A stretch of 64,000 nucleotides of DNA. Source: Plastoroseomonas arctica. GTDB lineage: Bacteria; Pseudomonadota; Alphaproteobacteria; Acetobacterales; Acetobacteraceae. The position numbers and the translations under genes were made by a program. Every line of letters starts with the position of its first letter. The first letter of the stretch is position 1. Location: contig NZ_JAAEDH010000006.1 in assembly GCF_018128965.1 (NCBI RefSeq), forward strand, positions 62,001 through 126,000, in the 5' to 3' direction. Positions 8,271 through 17,095 of the stretch are shown piece after piece. The notes beneath the pieces are model-generated. The model was given only the letters and a program-made list of their open reading frames with translations. It was not told where the DNA came from and ran no database searches.

Positions 8271-9854
8271 ATGCACCGTCGTCACCTGCTCACGGCAGCA
8301 GCGGCAATTTCCGTTGCACGCCCGCTCTCCCGCCCTGCCCTGGGCCAGCAGCCCAGGACACTGATCCATGTGCCGCAAGCGAGCATGGGCAGCCTCGATC
8401 CCGTCTGGACCACCGCCGTGGTCACCCGCAATGCGGGCGCGATGCTGTGGGAGACGCTCTACGGCCGCGACGAGCGGCTCAACGCGCGCCCGCAGATGGT
8501 CGAGGGCCACACGGTCGAGGATAACGGCAAGCGTTGGACGATGCGCCTGCGCGAGGGCCTGTTCTTCCATGATGGCGAGCCGGTCCGCTCACGCGACTGC
8601 GTCGCCTCGATCCGGCGATGGATGAAGCGCGACCTGGTCGGCCAAACGATCGAGGCACGGCTCGATGCGCTCGAAGCGCCTGACGACCGCACCCTGGTGT
8701 TCCGCCTCAAGGCCCCGTTCTCCTCCTTGCCCTACGCGTTGGCGAAGACGCAGCCCACGCCGGTCATCATGCCCGAACGGCTCGCCCTGACCGACCCGTT
8801 CCGCCAGGTCACGGAATTCATCGGCAGCGGGCCGTTCCGCTGGGTGGCGGATGAATACGTCCAGAACAGCAGCGCCGTCTTCGTGAAGAACGAGCGCTAT
8901 CGGCCGCGCGACGAGCCGGTCAGCTTCTGCGCCGGCGGCTATCGGGTGAAGGTCGATCGCGTCGAATGGCGCTTCATTCCCGACCCCGCGACGGCGGCCA
9001 ACGCGCTCATCAACGGCGAGGTCGACTGGATCGACCAGCCGCTGCCCGACCTGCTGCCGCTGCTGCGCCGCGCGCGCGGCGTCAATGTCGAGGTGCTCGA
9101 CAATTACGGCACCTACGGCGCGATGCGGCCGAACGCGCTGCATGGCGCGACCGCCAACCCCGCGATCCGCCGGGTGATGCTGGCCGCGGTCGACCAGGTG
9201 GCCTGCATGACGGCGGCTATGGGGACGGACCCGTCGCTGTTCCGCGCACCCGTCGGATACTTCCTGCCCGGCACGCCCTCCGCCAATGACGCTGGCATGG
9301 CGGCGGTGCGGAACCGGCCCAGCATGACCGAAGTGAAGCGCATGCTCGCCGCCACAGGCTACACGAACGAACGCGTCGTGCTGATGCACCCCACCGACCA
9401 GAGCTTCTATCACGCGATGACCTCCGTGGTCGCCGCGAACCTGCGCGAGGCCGGCTTCAACCTCGACGAGCAGTCGATGGACTGGGGCACGATCGTGCAG
9501 CGCCGCACCAGCCGCGAACCGCTGGAGCGCGGCGGCTGGTCGCTGTTTCCCGCCGGATTCCCGGCCGCCGAGTATCGCGACCCCGTCTTTGCGACCAATC
9601 TGCACCAGACCGGCAGCACGGCCTGGTTCGGCTGGCCCGAGGATGCCGAGGTCGAGGCGATGCGCGCACGCTGGATGGATAGCACTGACGAGGCCGAGCA
9701 GCAGCGCCTCGACCGCGCCATCCAGGAGCGCAGTTTCGCGACGGTGCCTTTCATCCCGCTCGGCCAATACCTGCCGCCGACCGCCTATCGCCGTAACATC
9801 ACCGGATTGTTGAAGGGCGCGGTCCCGGTTTTCTGGAATGTCGATAAGACCTGA
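8271..9854 (+). CDS. ABC transporter substrate-binding protein, family 5 (peptide/nickel type)
   Basis: A 527-residue extracellular solute-binding protein with an N-terminal export signal (MHRRHLLTAAAAISVARPLSRPALGQ). The mature part has the family 5 pattern: MVEGHTVEDNGKRWTMRLREGLFFHDGEP and later DPATAANALINGEVDWID. Family members bind peptides, opines, glutathione or sugars for Dpp/Opp-type importers. No matching permease or ATPase follows: the next genes form a polar amino acid importer of a different family. It is therefore an orphan receptor here. The region between it and the next gene holds only a 5-bp GC hairpin at 9869-9882. Confidence 0.9.
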   Translation: MHRRHLLTAAAAISVARPLSRPALGQQPRTLIHVPQASMGSLDPVWTTAVVTRNAGAMLWETLYGRDERLNARPQMVEGHTVEDNGKRWTMRLREGLFFHDGEPVRSRDCVASIRRWMKRDLVGQTIEARLDALEAPDDRTLVFRLKAPFSSLPYALAKTQPTPVIMPERLALTDPFRQVTEFIGSGPFRWVADEYVQNSSAVFVKNERYRPRDEPVSFCAGGYRVKVDRVEWRFIPDPATAANALINGEVDWIDQPLPDLLPLLRRARGVNVEVLDNYGTYGAMRPNALHGATANPAIRRVMLAAVDQVACMTAAMGTDPSLFRAPVGYFLPGTPSANDAGMAAVRNRPSMTEVKRMLAATGYTNERVVLMHPTDQSFYHAMTSVVAANLREAGFNLDEQSMDWGTIVQRRTSREPLERGGWSLFPAGFPAAEYRDPVFATNLHQTGSTAWFGWPEDAEVEAMRARWMDSTDEAEQQRLDRAIQERSFATVPFIPLGQYLPPTAYRRNITGLLKGAVPVFWNVDKT

Positions 9855-9937
9855 CAGCGCTTGCATGGCCCCGCAATCGGGGTGAGGCTGATAGCGAATG
9901 CGGCGGCCGCCAGAGCACGCCCAAGGGGAGACGAAGA

Positions 9938-10753
9938 ATGCTGTCCAGGATCAGCCTGCTGCGTGGCGCCGGGCTTCTAACCGGTGCTGGTTTCTTCACC
10001 TCATCCGCCCAGGCGCAGACCGCGACGGGGCCGATCACCACCGCCGACATCATCCGCCGCGGACGTGTGCGCATCGGCGTTGTCACCGGCGCGCCGCCCT
10101 TCGGCATGGTGGACCCACAGGGCAATGCTGTGGGCTACGATCTCGATGTGGCCGCGCTGCTGGCCCGCTACCTGGGCGTGCCGGCCGAGATCACATCCCT
10201 CACACCGCCCTCGCGCATCCCTGCACTCGAATCCGGCCGCGTCGATTTCCTCTGCGCCACCCTCGGTGCCACGCCGGAGCGCGCCCGTACGGTCATGTTC
10301 ACCATGCCCTACTCCGCCTTCCGCATGGTGCTGATGGCCAAGCGTGACAGCCCGATCCGCGACTGGGCCGACCTGGCGGGCAAGCAGGTGGGCGTCCCCC
10401 GCGGGACGCCGCAGGAACAGGCGCTCGTCCGCCGGGCACCGCGGGGCACGCGCATCGTGCGCTTCGAGGATGACGCGACCTCCGCCCAGGCGCTCATTGT
10501 TGGTCAGATCGATGCGATCGGGATCCCCGATACCATCGGCGGCGAGATCGCGCGCACCCGGCCCGAGGCTGGTCTCGAATCCAAGTTCCTGATGTTCAAC
10601 CAGCCCAACTGCATGACGGTTCGCAAGGACCAGTTTGAAATGCGCGCCTGGCTGCAGAACGCGATCTACTTCGCCAAGACCAGCGGCGAGCTGGACGACA
10701 TTTGCCAGAAATGGACGCAGAACCCGCTACCGACCGACCTGCCGGTCTTCTGA
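9938..10753 (+). CDS. Polar amino acid ABC transporter substrate-binding protein (family 3)
   Basis: A 271-residue periplasmic protein with a signal peptide ending near AQAQT (residues about 1-28). The mature part carries the family 3 signature RRGRVRIGVVTGAPPFGMVDPQGNAVGYDLDVAALLARYLG. An AAGGGGAG ribosome binding site lies about 10 bases before the ATG. It begins a four-gene cluster: receptor, permease, permease, ATPase (9938-12848), a complete polar amino acid importer of the HisJ/GlnH class. The substrate (basic, acidic or neutral amino acid) cannot be told from the residues I can see. Confidence 0.92.
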   Translation: MLSRISLLRGAGLLTGAGFFTSSAQAQTATGPITTADIIRRGRVRIGVVTGAPPFGMVDPQGNAVGYDLDVAALLARYLGVPAEITSLTPPSRIPALESGRVDFLCATLGATPERARTVMFTMPYSAFRMVLMAKRDSPIRDWADLAGKQVGVPRGTPQEQALVRRAPRGTRIVRFEDDATSAQALIVGQIDAIGIPDTIGGEIARTRPEAGLESKFLMFNQPNCMTVRKDQFEMRAWLQNAIYFAKTSGELDDICQKWTQNPLPTDLPVF

Positions 10754-10784
10754 TGCCGCGCGTTCGCGCGCGGCGCCGACACGA

Positions 10785-11483
10785 ATGAGTTTCCAGTTCC
10801 AATTCGAACCGGTCTTCGCCCGCGCCGATGTGCTGTTCGACGGCTTCCTGCTGACGGTGCAGCTCGCCGGGCTGGGCATCTTGCTCGGCGGGCTGCTCGG
10901 GACGCTGCTTGCGTTGCTGCGGCGGCTGGTGCCCGCACTCGGGCTGCCCATCACCGCTTATGTCGAGGTGGTGCGCAACACGCCGTTCTTGGTGCAGCTC
11001 TTCATCGTCTATCTAGGCCTGCCGCAGATCGGCATCCGCCTCACGCCCGAACAGGCCGCGGTCATCACCATGGCGCTCAACCTCGGCGCCTATACGACCG
11101 AGATCGTGCGCGCGGGTCTCGACAGCGTCCACCCCAGCCAGATCGAGGCCGGGCTTTCGTTGGCACTCAGCCGCTGGCAGGTGCTGCGCTACATCGTGCT
11201 CGCGCCCGCGCTGGCTCGCGTGTGGCCCTCGCTGTCGAGCCAGTTCGTGCTGATGATGCTTTCCTCATCCGTGTTCTCGTTCATCTCCGTCCAGGAGCTC
11301 TCCGGCGCCGCGAGCAATGTCGAGCAGGACACCTTCCGCAGCTTCGAGACCTACATCGTCGTCACCCTCGCCTATCTCGGCCTCGCCATGGTGCTGCGGT
11401 TGATCCTGATGGCGCTGGGCGCGGTGCTGTTCCCTTCGGGATCCGGGCTCGGGCGGCTGCGGCAATCGGCAGGCAATCGATGA
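10785..11483 (+). CDS. Polar amino acid ABC transporter permease (first of two)
   Basis: A 232-residue inner-membrane protein with about five membrane helices. It has the His/Glu/Gln-type permease features: VEVVRNTPFLVQLFIVYLGLP near residues 60-80 and the EAA loop in QIEAGLSLALSRWQVLRYIVLAPA. The start at 10785 was chosen over longer readings because it matches the short cytoplasmic N-terminus of the family (MSFQFQFEPVF). Its stop overlaps the next permease start by 4 bp (ATGA). It forms the channel with the second permease. Confidence 0.92.
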   Translation: MSFQFQFEPVFARADVLFDGFLLTVQLAGLGILLGGLLGTLLALLRRLVPALGLPITAYVEVVRNTPFLVQLFIVYLGLPQIGIRLTPEQAAVITMALNLGAYTTEIVRAGLDSVHPSQIEAGLSLALSRWQVLRYIVLAPALARVWPSLSSQFVLMMLSSSVFSFISVQELSGAASNVEQDTFRSFETYIVVTLAYLGLAMVLRLILMALGAVLFPSGSGLGRLRQSAGNR

Positions 11484-12136
11484 TCCGGCAATTCGGCATC
11501 GACGAGTTCATCTTCATCCTGCTGTCCGCTCGCTGGACGCTGGTGCTGACGCTGATCGCGCTCAGCCTCGGCGGCGTGTTCGGCTTCGTCATCGCGCTCA
11601 CGCGGGTCTCGCGCTTTGCGCCGCTGCGCCTGCTCGCCGGCGCATGGATCGGCCTGGTGCAGGGCGTGCCGGTGCTGATGCTGCTGTTCCTGTCTTATTT
11701 CGGCCTGGCCCTGGCGGGCCTCGACCTGCCGCCGATGATCGCGGCGGGCATTTCGCTCTCGCTCTATGCGGGCGGGTTCCTGGGCGAGATCTGGCGCGGC
11801 GCCATCCAGTCGGTCCCGCATCCGCAATGGGAGGCGTCGGCCGCACTCGCGCTCACCCGTGCCCAGCAATACCGCTACGTCATCCTGCCCCAGGCGGTGC
11901 GCATCGCGACCCCACCCACGGTGGGCTTCGTGGTGCAGCTGGTGAAGAACACCGCCATCGTCTCGATCATCGGCGTGGTCGAGCTCGCGCGCGCGGGCAA
12001 CCTCATCAACAACGCCACCTTCCAGCCCTTCAAGGTCTTCGCCGTGGTGGCGCTGATCTACTTCTGCATCTGCTGGCCGATCTCGCTGCTGGCGCGACGG
12101 CTCGAAAGGGGGATGCATGCCGGTCGTCCAGGTTGA
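11480..12136 (+). CDS. Polar amino acid ABC transporter permease (second of two)
   Basis: A 218-residue membrane protein with about five helices and the same fold as its neighbour. It carries WIGLVQGVPVLMLLFLSYFG, the equivalent of the conserved RxTPxLvQLf helix, and an EAA loop WEASAALALTRAQQYRYVILPQA. The ATG at 11480 overlaps the preceding stop. It ends 20 bp inside the ATPase gene, indicating tight translational coupling in the transporter operon. Confidence 0.92.
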   Translation: MIRQFGIDEFIFILLSARWTLVLTLIALSLGGVFGFVIALTRVSRFAPLRLLAGAWIGLVQGVPVLMLLFLSYFGLALAGLDLPPMIAAGISLSLYAGGFLGEIWRGAIQSVPHPQWEASAALALTRAQQYRYVILPQAVRIATPPTVGFVVQLVKNTAIVSIIGVVELARAGNLINNATFQPFKVFAVVALIYFCICWPISLLARRLERGMHAGRPG

Positions 12137-12848
12137 CCAGGTGCACAAACGCTACGGCCCGCTCGAGGTGCTCAAGGGCGTCTCCATGGCGGTCGAGCGC
12201 GGCGAGGTCGTGGCCATCATCGGCCGCAGCGGATCCGGCAAATCCACCCTGCTGCGTTGCCTCAACGGGCTGGAGCCGATCCAGTCAGGCCGGATCGAGG
12301 TCGCCGGTCACGTGCTCGATGCCTCCGGGCGGGGCCTCCGCGCGCTCCGCAAGGATGTCGGCATCGTCTTCCAGAGCTACAATCTCTTCCCGCATCTGCG
12401 CGTGGCGGAGAACATCATGCTCGCCCCGCGCGTGGCCCTCGGCCTGTCGAAACGCGACGCCCGCGCACGGGCCGAGGCAACCCTGGCCCAGGTGGGCCTC
12501 GCGGAGAAAATCGAAGCCTGGCCCGACAACCTCTCCGGCGGCCAGCAGCAGCGCGTTGCCATCGCCCGCAGCCTGGCGATGCAGCCCAAGGTGATGCTGT
12601 TCGACGAGGTCACCAGCGCGCTCGACCCGGAACTGACTGGCGAGGTGCTGGCGACGCTGGAGGCACTCGCACGCGACGGCATGACGATGCTGCTGGTGAC
12701 CCACGAGATGGCCTTCGCCCGGCGTGTGGCGCACCGCACCATCTTCATGCACCAGGGGCTTCTGCATGAGGAAGGCCCATCCGAGGCGCTGTTCGGCGCG
12801 CCGCGCACGCTCGAGCTTCGGCAATTCCTGGCCGGCGGCCTCAAATAG
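12117..12848 (+). CDS. Polar amino acid ABC transporter ATP-binding protein
   Basis: A 243-residue ATPase with Walker A GRSGSGKST (residues about 37-45), Q-loop VFQSYNLFPHL, signature LSGGQQQR, Walker B VMLFDEVTSALD, and switch His in VTHEMAFAR. This is the GlnQ/HisP class. It energises the importer encoded just upstream, overlapping the second permease by 20 bp. No terminator is apparent before ahcY, 108 bp downstream. Confidence 0.95.
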   Translation: MPVVQVDQVHKRYGPLEVLKGVSMAVERGEVVAIIGRSGSGKSTLLRCLNGLEPIQSGRIEVAGHVLDASGRGLRALRKDVGIVFQSYNLFPHLRVAENIMLAPRVALGLSKRDARARAEATLAQVGLAEKIEAWPDNLSGGQQQRVAIARSLAMQPKVMLFDEVTSALDPELTGEVLATLEALARDGMTMLLVTHEMAFARRVAHRTIFMHQGLLHEEGPSEALFGAPRTLELRQFLAGGLK

Positions 12849-12862
12849 GCAGCCTCTACGTC

Positions 12863-12882
12863 ACATAAATATATCCTTATGT
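12863..12882. promoter_or_regulatory. Imperfect A/T-rich palindrome upstream of ahcY, possible SahR operator
   Basis: The 20-base element starts ACATAAATAT and ends ATCCTTATGT. Its halves match as ACATAA/TTATGT, with an A/T core and two mismatched pairs. It stands out in a very GC-rich region, 75 bp before the ahcY ATG. SahR, an ArsR-family repressor responsive to S-adenosylhomocysteine, is known to control ahcY in several proteobacteria through A/T-rich palindromes of this general form. The match is from memory and no sahR gene is in the window. Confidence 0.4.
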
Positions 12883-12956
12883 CTCACTGCAACCCTACCC
12901 TCGCCGGGCTGGGCATGCTAGCGGCACGCCCGAAACCGAACGCAGGATCTATCGCC

Positions 12957-14357
12957 ATGGCCGCCGCCGATTACATCATCAAGGACCTCTCCCTCGCCGC
13001 CTGGGGCCGCAAGGAAATCTCGATGGCCGAGGACGAGATGCCCGGCCTGATGGCGACCCGCGAGGAATACGGCACCAGCCAGCCGCTCAAGGGCGCGCGC
13101 GTCGCCGGCTGCCTGCACATGACCATCCAGACCGCCGTCCTGATCGAGACCCTCCAGGCCCTCGGCGCCGACGTCCGCTGGTCGTCGTGCAACATCTTCT
13201 CCACCCAGGACCACGCCGCGGCCGCCATCGCCGCCACCGGCACCCCGGTCTTCGCGATCAAGGGCGAGACGCTGCCGGAATACTGGGATTACGTGCGCAA
13301 GACGCTCGAATGGGCCGATGGCGGCACGCCCAACGTCCTGCTCGACGATGGCGGCGACATGACCCTGCTCGTCCATTACGGCCTGCGCGCCGAACAGGGC
13401 GACGTGGCCTTCCTGGAGAATCCCACCAACGAGGAAGAGGAAGTCTTCTTCGCGCTTATCAAGAAGTGCGTCGCCGAAAAGCCCGGCTGGTTCGCCCAGC
13501 TCGCCGCGAACATCAAGGGCGTCTCCGAGGAGACCACCACGGGCGTCCACCGCCTCTACGTCATGGCCAAGGAAGGCAAGCTGCTCTTCCCCGCCATCAA
13601 CGTGAACGACAGCGTCACCAAGTCGAAGTTCGACAACCTCTACGGCTGCCGTGAATCCCTCGTCGACGCCATCCGCCGCGGCACCGACGTGATGATGGCC
13701 GGCAAGGTCGCCATGGTCGCGGGCTTCGGCGATGTCGGCAAAGGCTCCGCCGCCTCGCTCCGCAACGCCGGCTGCCGCGTCATGGTCAGCGAAGTCGACC
13801 CGATCTGCGCGCTCCAGGCCTCGATGGAAGGCTACGAGGTCGTCACCATGGAACAGGCCGCGCCGCGCGCCGACATCTTCGTCACCGCCACCGGCAACGT
13901 CGACGTCATCACCGTCGACCACATGCGCGCGATGAAGCACCGCGCGATCGTGTGCAACATCGGCCACTTCGACTCCGAAATTCAGGTCGCCGGCCTGCGC
14001 AACATGAAGTGGGACAACATCAAGCCCCAGGTCGACGAGATCGAATTCCCCGACGGCAAGAAGATGATCCTTCTCTCCGAAGGCCGCCTGGTGAACCTCG
14101 GCAACGCCACCGGGCACCCGAGCTTCGTGATGTCTGCGAGCTTCACCAACCAGACGCTGGCGCAGATCGAACTCTGGACCAACCCGGGCAAGTACGAGAA
14201 CAAGGTCTACACCCTGCCCAAGCACCTCGATGAGAAGGTCGCCGCACTGCATCTGGCGAAGGTGGGGGCGACGCTCACCAAGCTCACGTCGCAGCAGGCC
14301 GGGTATATCGGCGTGCCGGAGCAGGGGCCGTTCAAGGCTGAGCAGTACCGGTACTGA
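12957..14357 (+). CDS. ahcY: Adenosylhomocysteinase
   Basis: A 466-residue cytosolic enzyme that hydrolyses S-adenosylhomocysteine to adenosine and homocysteine, removing the product inhibitor of methyltransferases. Visible motifs: [16 protein letters not shown] and [17 protein letters not shown] in the catalytic domain, the NAD-binding [17 protein letters not shown] near residues 260-276, and the C-terminal [10 protein letters not shown]...[10 protein letters not shown], whose Lys and Tyr reach the partner subunit. The ATG at 12957 follows AGGAT and gives the usual N-terminus ([18 protein letters not shown]). A longer reading from 12879 has no family match. A palindromic terminator follows 7 bp after the stop. 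Confidence 0.97.
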   Translation: MAAADYIIKDLSLAAWGRKEISMAEDEMPGLMATREEYGTSQPLKGARVAGCLHMTIQTAVLIETLQALGADVRWSSCNIFSTQDHAAAAIAATGTPVFAIKGETLPEYWDYVRKTLEWADGGTPNVLLDDGGDMTLLVHYGLRAEQGDVAFLENPTNEEEEVFFALIKKCVAEKPGWFAQLAANIKGVSEETTTGVHRLYVMAKEGKLLFPAINVNDSVTKSKFDNLYGCRESLVDAIRRGTDVMMAGKVAMVAGFGDVGKGSAASLRNAGCRVMVSEVDPICALQASMEGYEVVTMEQAAPRADIFVTATGNVDVITVDHMRAMKHRAIVCNIGHFDSEIQVAGLRNMKWDNIKPQVDEIEFPDGKKMILLSEGRLVNLGNATGHPSFVMSASFTNQTLAQIELWTNPGKYENKVYTLPKHLDEKVAALHLAKVGATLTKLTSQQAGYIGVPEQGPFKAEQYRY

Positions 14358-14364
14358 GAACAGG

Positions 14365-14408
14365 CTGGGGGAAATGAATTTCCCCCAGACCCCCATTCTT
14401 TTATTTTT
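14365..14408 (+). terminator. Intrinsic terminator of ahcY, palindromic repeat copy B
   Basis: A perfect inverted repeat with 11-bp arms (CTGGGGGAAAT and ATTTCCCCCAG, 2-base centre) at 14365-14388 is followed by ACCCCCATTC and a T-rich tail TTTTATTTTT at 14399-14408. It lies 7 bp after the ahcY stop and in the right orientation. The same unit recurs at 48651-48695 and, in altered form, at 5569-5611, so it is a dispersed repeat used as a terminator. Confidence 0.8.
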
Positions 14409-14415
14409 GGCTACG

Positions 14416-14439
14416 GGTGCTGGCTGCACAGCCAGCACC
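14416..14439 (+). promoter_or_regulatory. Perfect hairpin immediately before the lpxC start
   Basis: GGTGCTGGCTG pairs with CAGCCAGCACC across a 2-base centre, giving a perfect 11-bp GC-rich inverted repeat. It ends 8 bases before the lpxC ATG at 14448 and covers the place where a ribosome binding site would be. The remaining spacer, GCTCCAAG, has no clear Shine-Dalgarno sequence. If transcribed with lpxC it should hinder initiation. It could also be a second terminator-like stem, but no T-run follows. Confidence 0.5.
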
Positions 14440-14447
14440 GCTCCAAG

Positions 14448-15302
14448 ATGACCAGGCATACGCTCAACAAGCCATTTACCCTCACCGGCAAGTCGCTGCA
14501 CGCCGGCAAGCGCACCACGCTGACGCTGCGACCCGCGCCCGAAAACACCGGCATCCGCTTCCGCCGCACCGACCTTGAAACCGAACTTACCGTTGCGCCG
14601 GACCACGCACGCCGCGCCACGCTCTCCACCGCGCTCGACCTGCCCGGCGGGCATCGCATCCGCACCATCGAGCACCTGCTCTCCGCCTGCATGGCCCTCG
14701 GTCTCGACGACCTCATCGCGGAGATCGACACCGAGGAACTCCCCATCCTCGACGGCAGCGCCGCACCCATCTGCGCAGCGATCCAGGCGGCCGGCCTCGT
14801 CGCGACCGCCGCGCCGCGGCCCCACCTCCGCGTCCTCGCGCCCATCGAGGTCAGCACGCCCGACGATCGCCTGCTGCGCGTTGAGCCAGCGGACACGCTC
14901 ACCTTCGACATCACCCTCGACCTCGCGCACTGGGGCATGCTGCGTTGGTCCGGAACGCCGCTTGGCGCGACCTACCTCAGCGAGATTGCGCCGGCGCGCA
15001 GCTTCCTCCGCCTCGGCCATGGCCTGGCCCAACGCCTCAAGCGCGGCCAAGGCGAGCCCGTGCTGCGCGGCGCTTGGTTCACCAACACTGCTCCCCTCTT
15101 TCGCGGCGGCATCCTCGGCGGCGCGCGGCTTCCGGCCGAGCCGGTGCGCCACCGCGCGCTCGACCTTCTCGGCGACCTTGCCCTGCTCGGCATGCCCCTT
15201 CTCGGCCACGTCACGGCGCATCGGACCGGCCACGCCCTGAACCTCGCTCTCGTCCAGACGATCATGGCGAGACCTGACGCCTGGGTCATTCTTCCCAGCT
15301 AG
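14448..15302 (+). CDS. lpxC: UDP-3-O-acyl-N-acetylglucosamine deacetylase (lipid A synthesis), short form
   Basis: A 284-residue cytoplasmic zinc amidase for the committed step of lipid A synthesis. Key residues are visible: E75 and zinc ligand H76 in TIEHLLSAC, the hydrophobic stretch ELPILDGSAAPICAAIQAAG, the HxxxD zinc pair in RHRALDLLGDLALLG, and the catalytic His in RTGHALNLALVQ. It is about 20 residues shorter than the usual 300-305, and the segment after PARSFLRLG is less conserved than normal, so it may be a divergent or second LpxC. It stands alone, apart from the usual ftsZ-lpxC context. A hairpin covers its translation start. Confidence 0.85.
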   Translation: MTRHTLNKPFTLTGKSLHAGKRTTLTLRPAPENTGIRFRRTDLETELTVAPDHARRATLSTALDLPGGHRIRTIEHLLSACMALGLDDLIAEIDTEELPILDGSAAPICAAIQAAGLVATAAPRPHLRVLAPIEVSTPDDRLLRVEPADTLTFDITLDLAHWGMLRWSGTPLGATYLSEIAPARSFLRLGHGLAQRLKRGQGEPVLRGAWFTNTAPLFRGGILGGARLPAEPVRHRALDLLGDLALLGMPLLGHVTAHRTGHALNLALVQTIMARPDAWVILPS

Positions 15303-15368
15303 CCCCTTGGCATCCCAGGGCCGCTTGCCCTAGATGCGCTGGGATCAATCAATGAGGATGAAACGCCC

Positions 15369-16451
15369 ATGAATCGCCGCTCCATCATGGGCGCCGCCGC
15401 CGCGGCGCCGATCGCGCTCGCGACGCCTGCCCTCGCGCAAACGCTGCCCGAAATCCGCTGGCGCTGCGCCTCCTCCTTTCCGCGCAACCTCGATGTGCTG
15501 TTCGGCGCGCCAGAAAAGATCGCGGCCCGCATTGCCGCGCTCACCGACAACCGATTCCGCATCCAGGTCTTCCCGGCCGGCGAGATCGTCCCCGCGCTCG
15601 CGGTGCTCGACGCCGTGCAGGCCGGCACGCTCGAATGCGGCCACACCGCGCCCTATTACTACCTCGGCAAGGATCCCAGCTTCGCCTTCTTCACCGCCGT
15701 GCCCTTCGGGCTGACCGCGCGGATGAACACCGCCTGGATGATCCAGGGCCCCGGTCGCGAGCTCGCGACCGAGCTGTTCGACGGCTACAACATCCACACG
15801 ATCCCGGCCGGTGACACCGGCGCGCAGATGGGCGGCTGGTTCCGCAATGAGGTTCGCAGCCTCGCCGATCTGAACGGCCTGAAGTTCCGCGTGGCCGGTC
15901 TCGCCGGGCAGGTGTTCGCCCGCCTCGGCGCCGTCCCCACCCAGGTTGCGGCCGGCGACATCTACCCCTCGCTTGAGCGCGGCACGCTCGACGCCGTGGA
16001 ATTCGTCGGCCCGCATGACGACGAGAAGCTCGGCTTCTACCGCGTGGCCCGCAACTACTACGCGCCTGGCTTCTGGGAGGCCGGCGCCCGGCTGCACTTC
16101 ATGGCGAACAAGACCGCCTGGGCCACCCTGCCGGACAGCTACAAGGCCGCCATCGACGTCGCCTGCGGCGAGCAGAACGCGGACATGACCGCGCGCTACG
16201 ACCACCTCAATCCGCAGGCCTTGCGCCGCCTGGTCGCCGCCGGAACCCAGCTGCGCTTCTGGCCACGCGAAATTCTCCAGGCCGCCTGGCGCGAGACCCA
16301 CGCGCTGTACGAGGACATTGGCGGCCGAAACGAACGCTTCAAGCGCATCTGGACGTCGTACAAGACCTACCGTGACGAGGAATACCAGTGGTTCCGCGTG
16401 GCCGAGAACTCCTTCGACAACTTCGCCTTCCCCGCCGCCGCGGCGCGGTGA
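15369..16451 (+). CDS. TRAP transporter substrate-binding protein, DctP family, TakP-like
   Basis: A 360-residue periplasmic receptor with a Tat/Sec-type signal (MNRRSIMGAAAAAP...ALAQ). The mature part has the DctP pattern, and in particular DAVEFVGPHDDEKLGFYRVARNYYAPGFWE, close to receptors for 2-keto acids and lactate (TakP type). The Arg in LKFRVAGLAGQVF is at the position that binds the ligand carboxylate. The membrane subunits DctQ and DctM are not adjacent, so the partner is encoded elsewhere. The short gap after lpxC contains an inverted repeat at 15312-15345 (ATCCCAG...CTGGGAT) without a T-run. Confidence 0.9.
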   Translation: MNRRSIMGAAAAAPIALATPALAQTLPEIRWRCASSFPRNLDVLFGAPEKIAARIAALTDNRFRIQVFPAGEIVPALAVLDAVQAGTLECGHTAPYYYLGKDPSFAFFTAVPFGLTARMNTAWMIQGPGRELATELFDGYNIHTIPAGDTGAQMGGWFRNEVRSLADLNGLKFRVAGLAGQVFARLGAVPTQVAAGDIYPSLERGTLDAVEFVGPHDDEKLGFYRVARNYYAPGFWEAGARLHFMANKTAWATLPDSYKAAIDVACGEQNADMTARYDHLNPQALRRLVAAGTQLRFWPREILQAAWRETHALYEDIGGRNERFKRIWTSYKTYRDEEYQWFRVAENSFDNFAFPAAAAR

Positions 16452-16464
16452 GGCCATCCCGGGG

Positions 16465-17091
16465 ATGACACTGCGCATCCTCGGCAAGGCGAGTTCGATC
16501 AATGTGCGCAAGGTCCTGTGGACCTGCGCCGAAATCGGCCTGCCCTACACCCTTGAGGCTTATGGCAGCGGATACGAGCCGACCGACACGGCAGCCTTCC
16601 TGGCCCTGAACCCGAATGGGCTGGTGCCGGTCATCGAGGATTCCGAGGGCGTGCTCTGGGAATCCAACACCATCTGCCGCTACCTGGCCTCGAGGCACGG
16701 CCGCGACGACCTGCTGCCCTCCGCGCCTCGCCCGCGCGCCCTGGTCGAACGCTGGATGGACTGGCAGGCGACCGAGTTGAACACCGCCTGGCGCACGCCC
16801 TTCATGGCGCTGGTCCGCCGAGACAGTGCCTATGCCGACCCGGCGTCCATTGCCGCGGGCATCGATCGCTGGAACGCCATGATGGCCATTCTCGACGGCC
16901 AGCTCGCCGCGACCGGCGCCTATGTCGCCGGGGAGCACTTCACCCTGGCGGACGTGGGCCTGGGCCTTTCCGCCAATCGTTGGCTCGAGACGCCGATGGC
17001 GCGGCCGGACTACCCCGCCATCGCCGCCTGGGTCGAACGGCTGATGGTGCGCCCGGGCTTCCGCGAGCACGGGCGAAACGGCACGCCCTGA
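16465..17091 (+). CDS. Glutathione S-transferase family protein
   Basis: A 208-residue protein with an N-terminal thioredoxin-like domain (LRILGKASSINVRKVLWTCAEIGLPY), the cis-Pro and glutathione-binding NPNGLVPVIED...LWESNTICRYLA, and an all-helical C-terminal domain. The Ser residues near position 10 are where the catalytic Ser sits in many bacterial classes. The ATG at 16465 gives the standard short N-terminus. It lies 13 bp after the TRAP receptor gene and may be co-transcribed, though no functional link is evident. Substrate unknown. Confidence 0.9.
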   Translation: MTLRILGKASSINVRKVLWTCAEIGLPYTLEAYGSGYEPTDTAAFLALNPNGLVPVIEDSEGVLWESNTICRYLASRHGRDDLLPSAPRPRALVERWMDWQATELNTAWRTPFMALVRRDSAYADPASIAAGIDRWNAMMAILDGQLAATGAYVAGEHFTLADVGLGLSANRWLETPMARPDYPAIAAWVERLMVRPGFREHGRNGTP

Positions 17092-17095
17092 TCGT

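Noticed and set aside
9869-9882. Small hairpin CCCCG-CAAT-CGGGG as a terminator after the orphan binding protein gene
   Set aside because: The stem is only 5 bp and no T-run follows.
12849-12956. SAM or SAH riboswitch before ahcY
   Set aside because: The 108-bp leader is too short and lacks the paired elements of the SAM-II, SAH or SAM/SAH classes; only a small A/T palindrome is present.
12918-15233. Long open frame on the - strand opposite ahcY and lpxC
   Set aside because: It crosses the intergenic terminator and both genes; no recognisable protein features.
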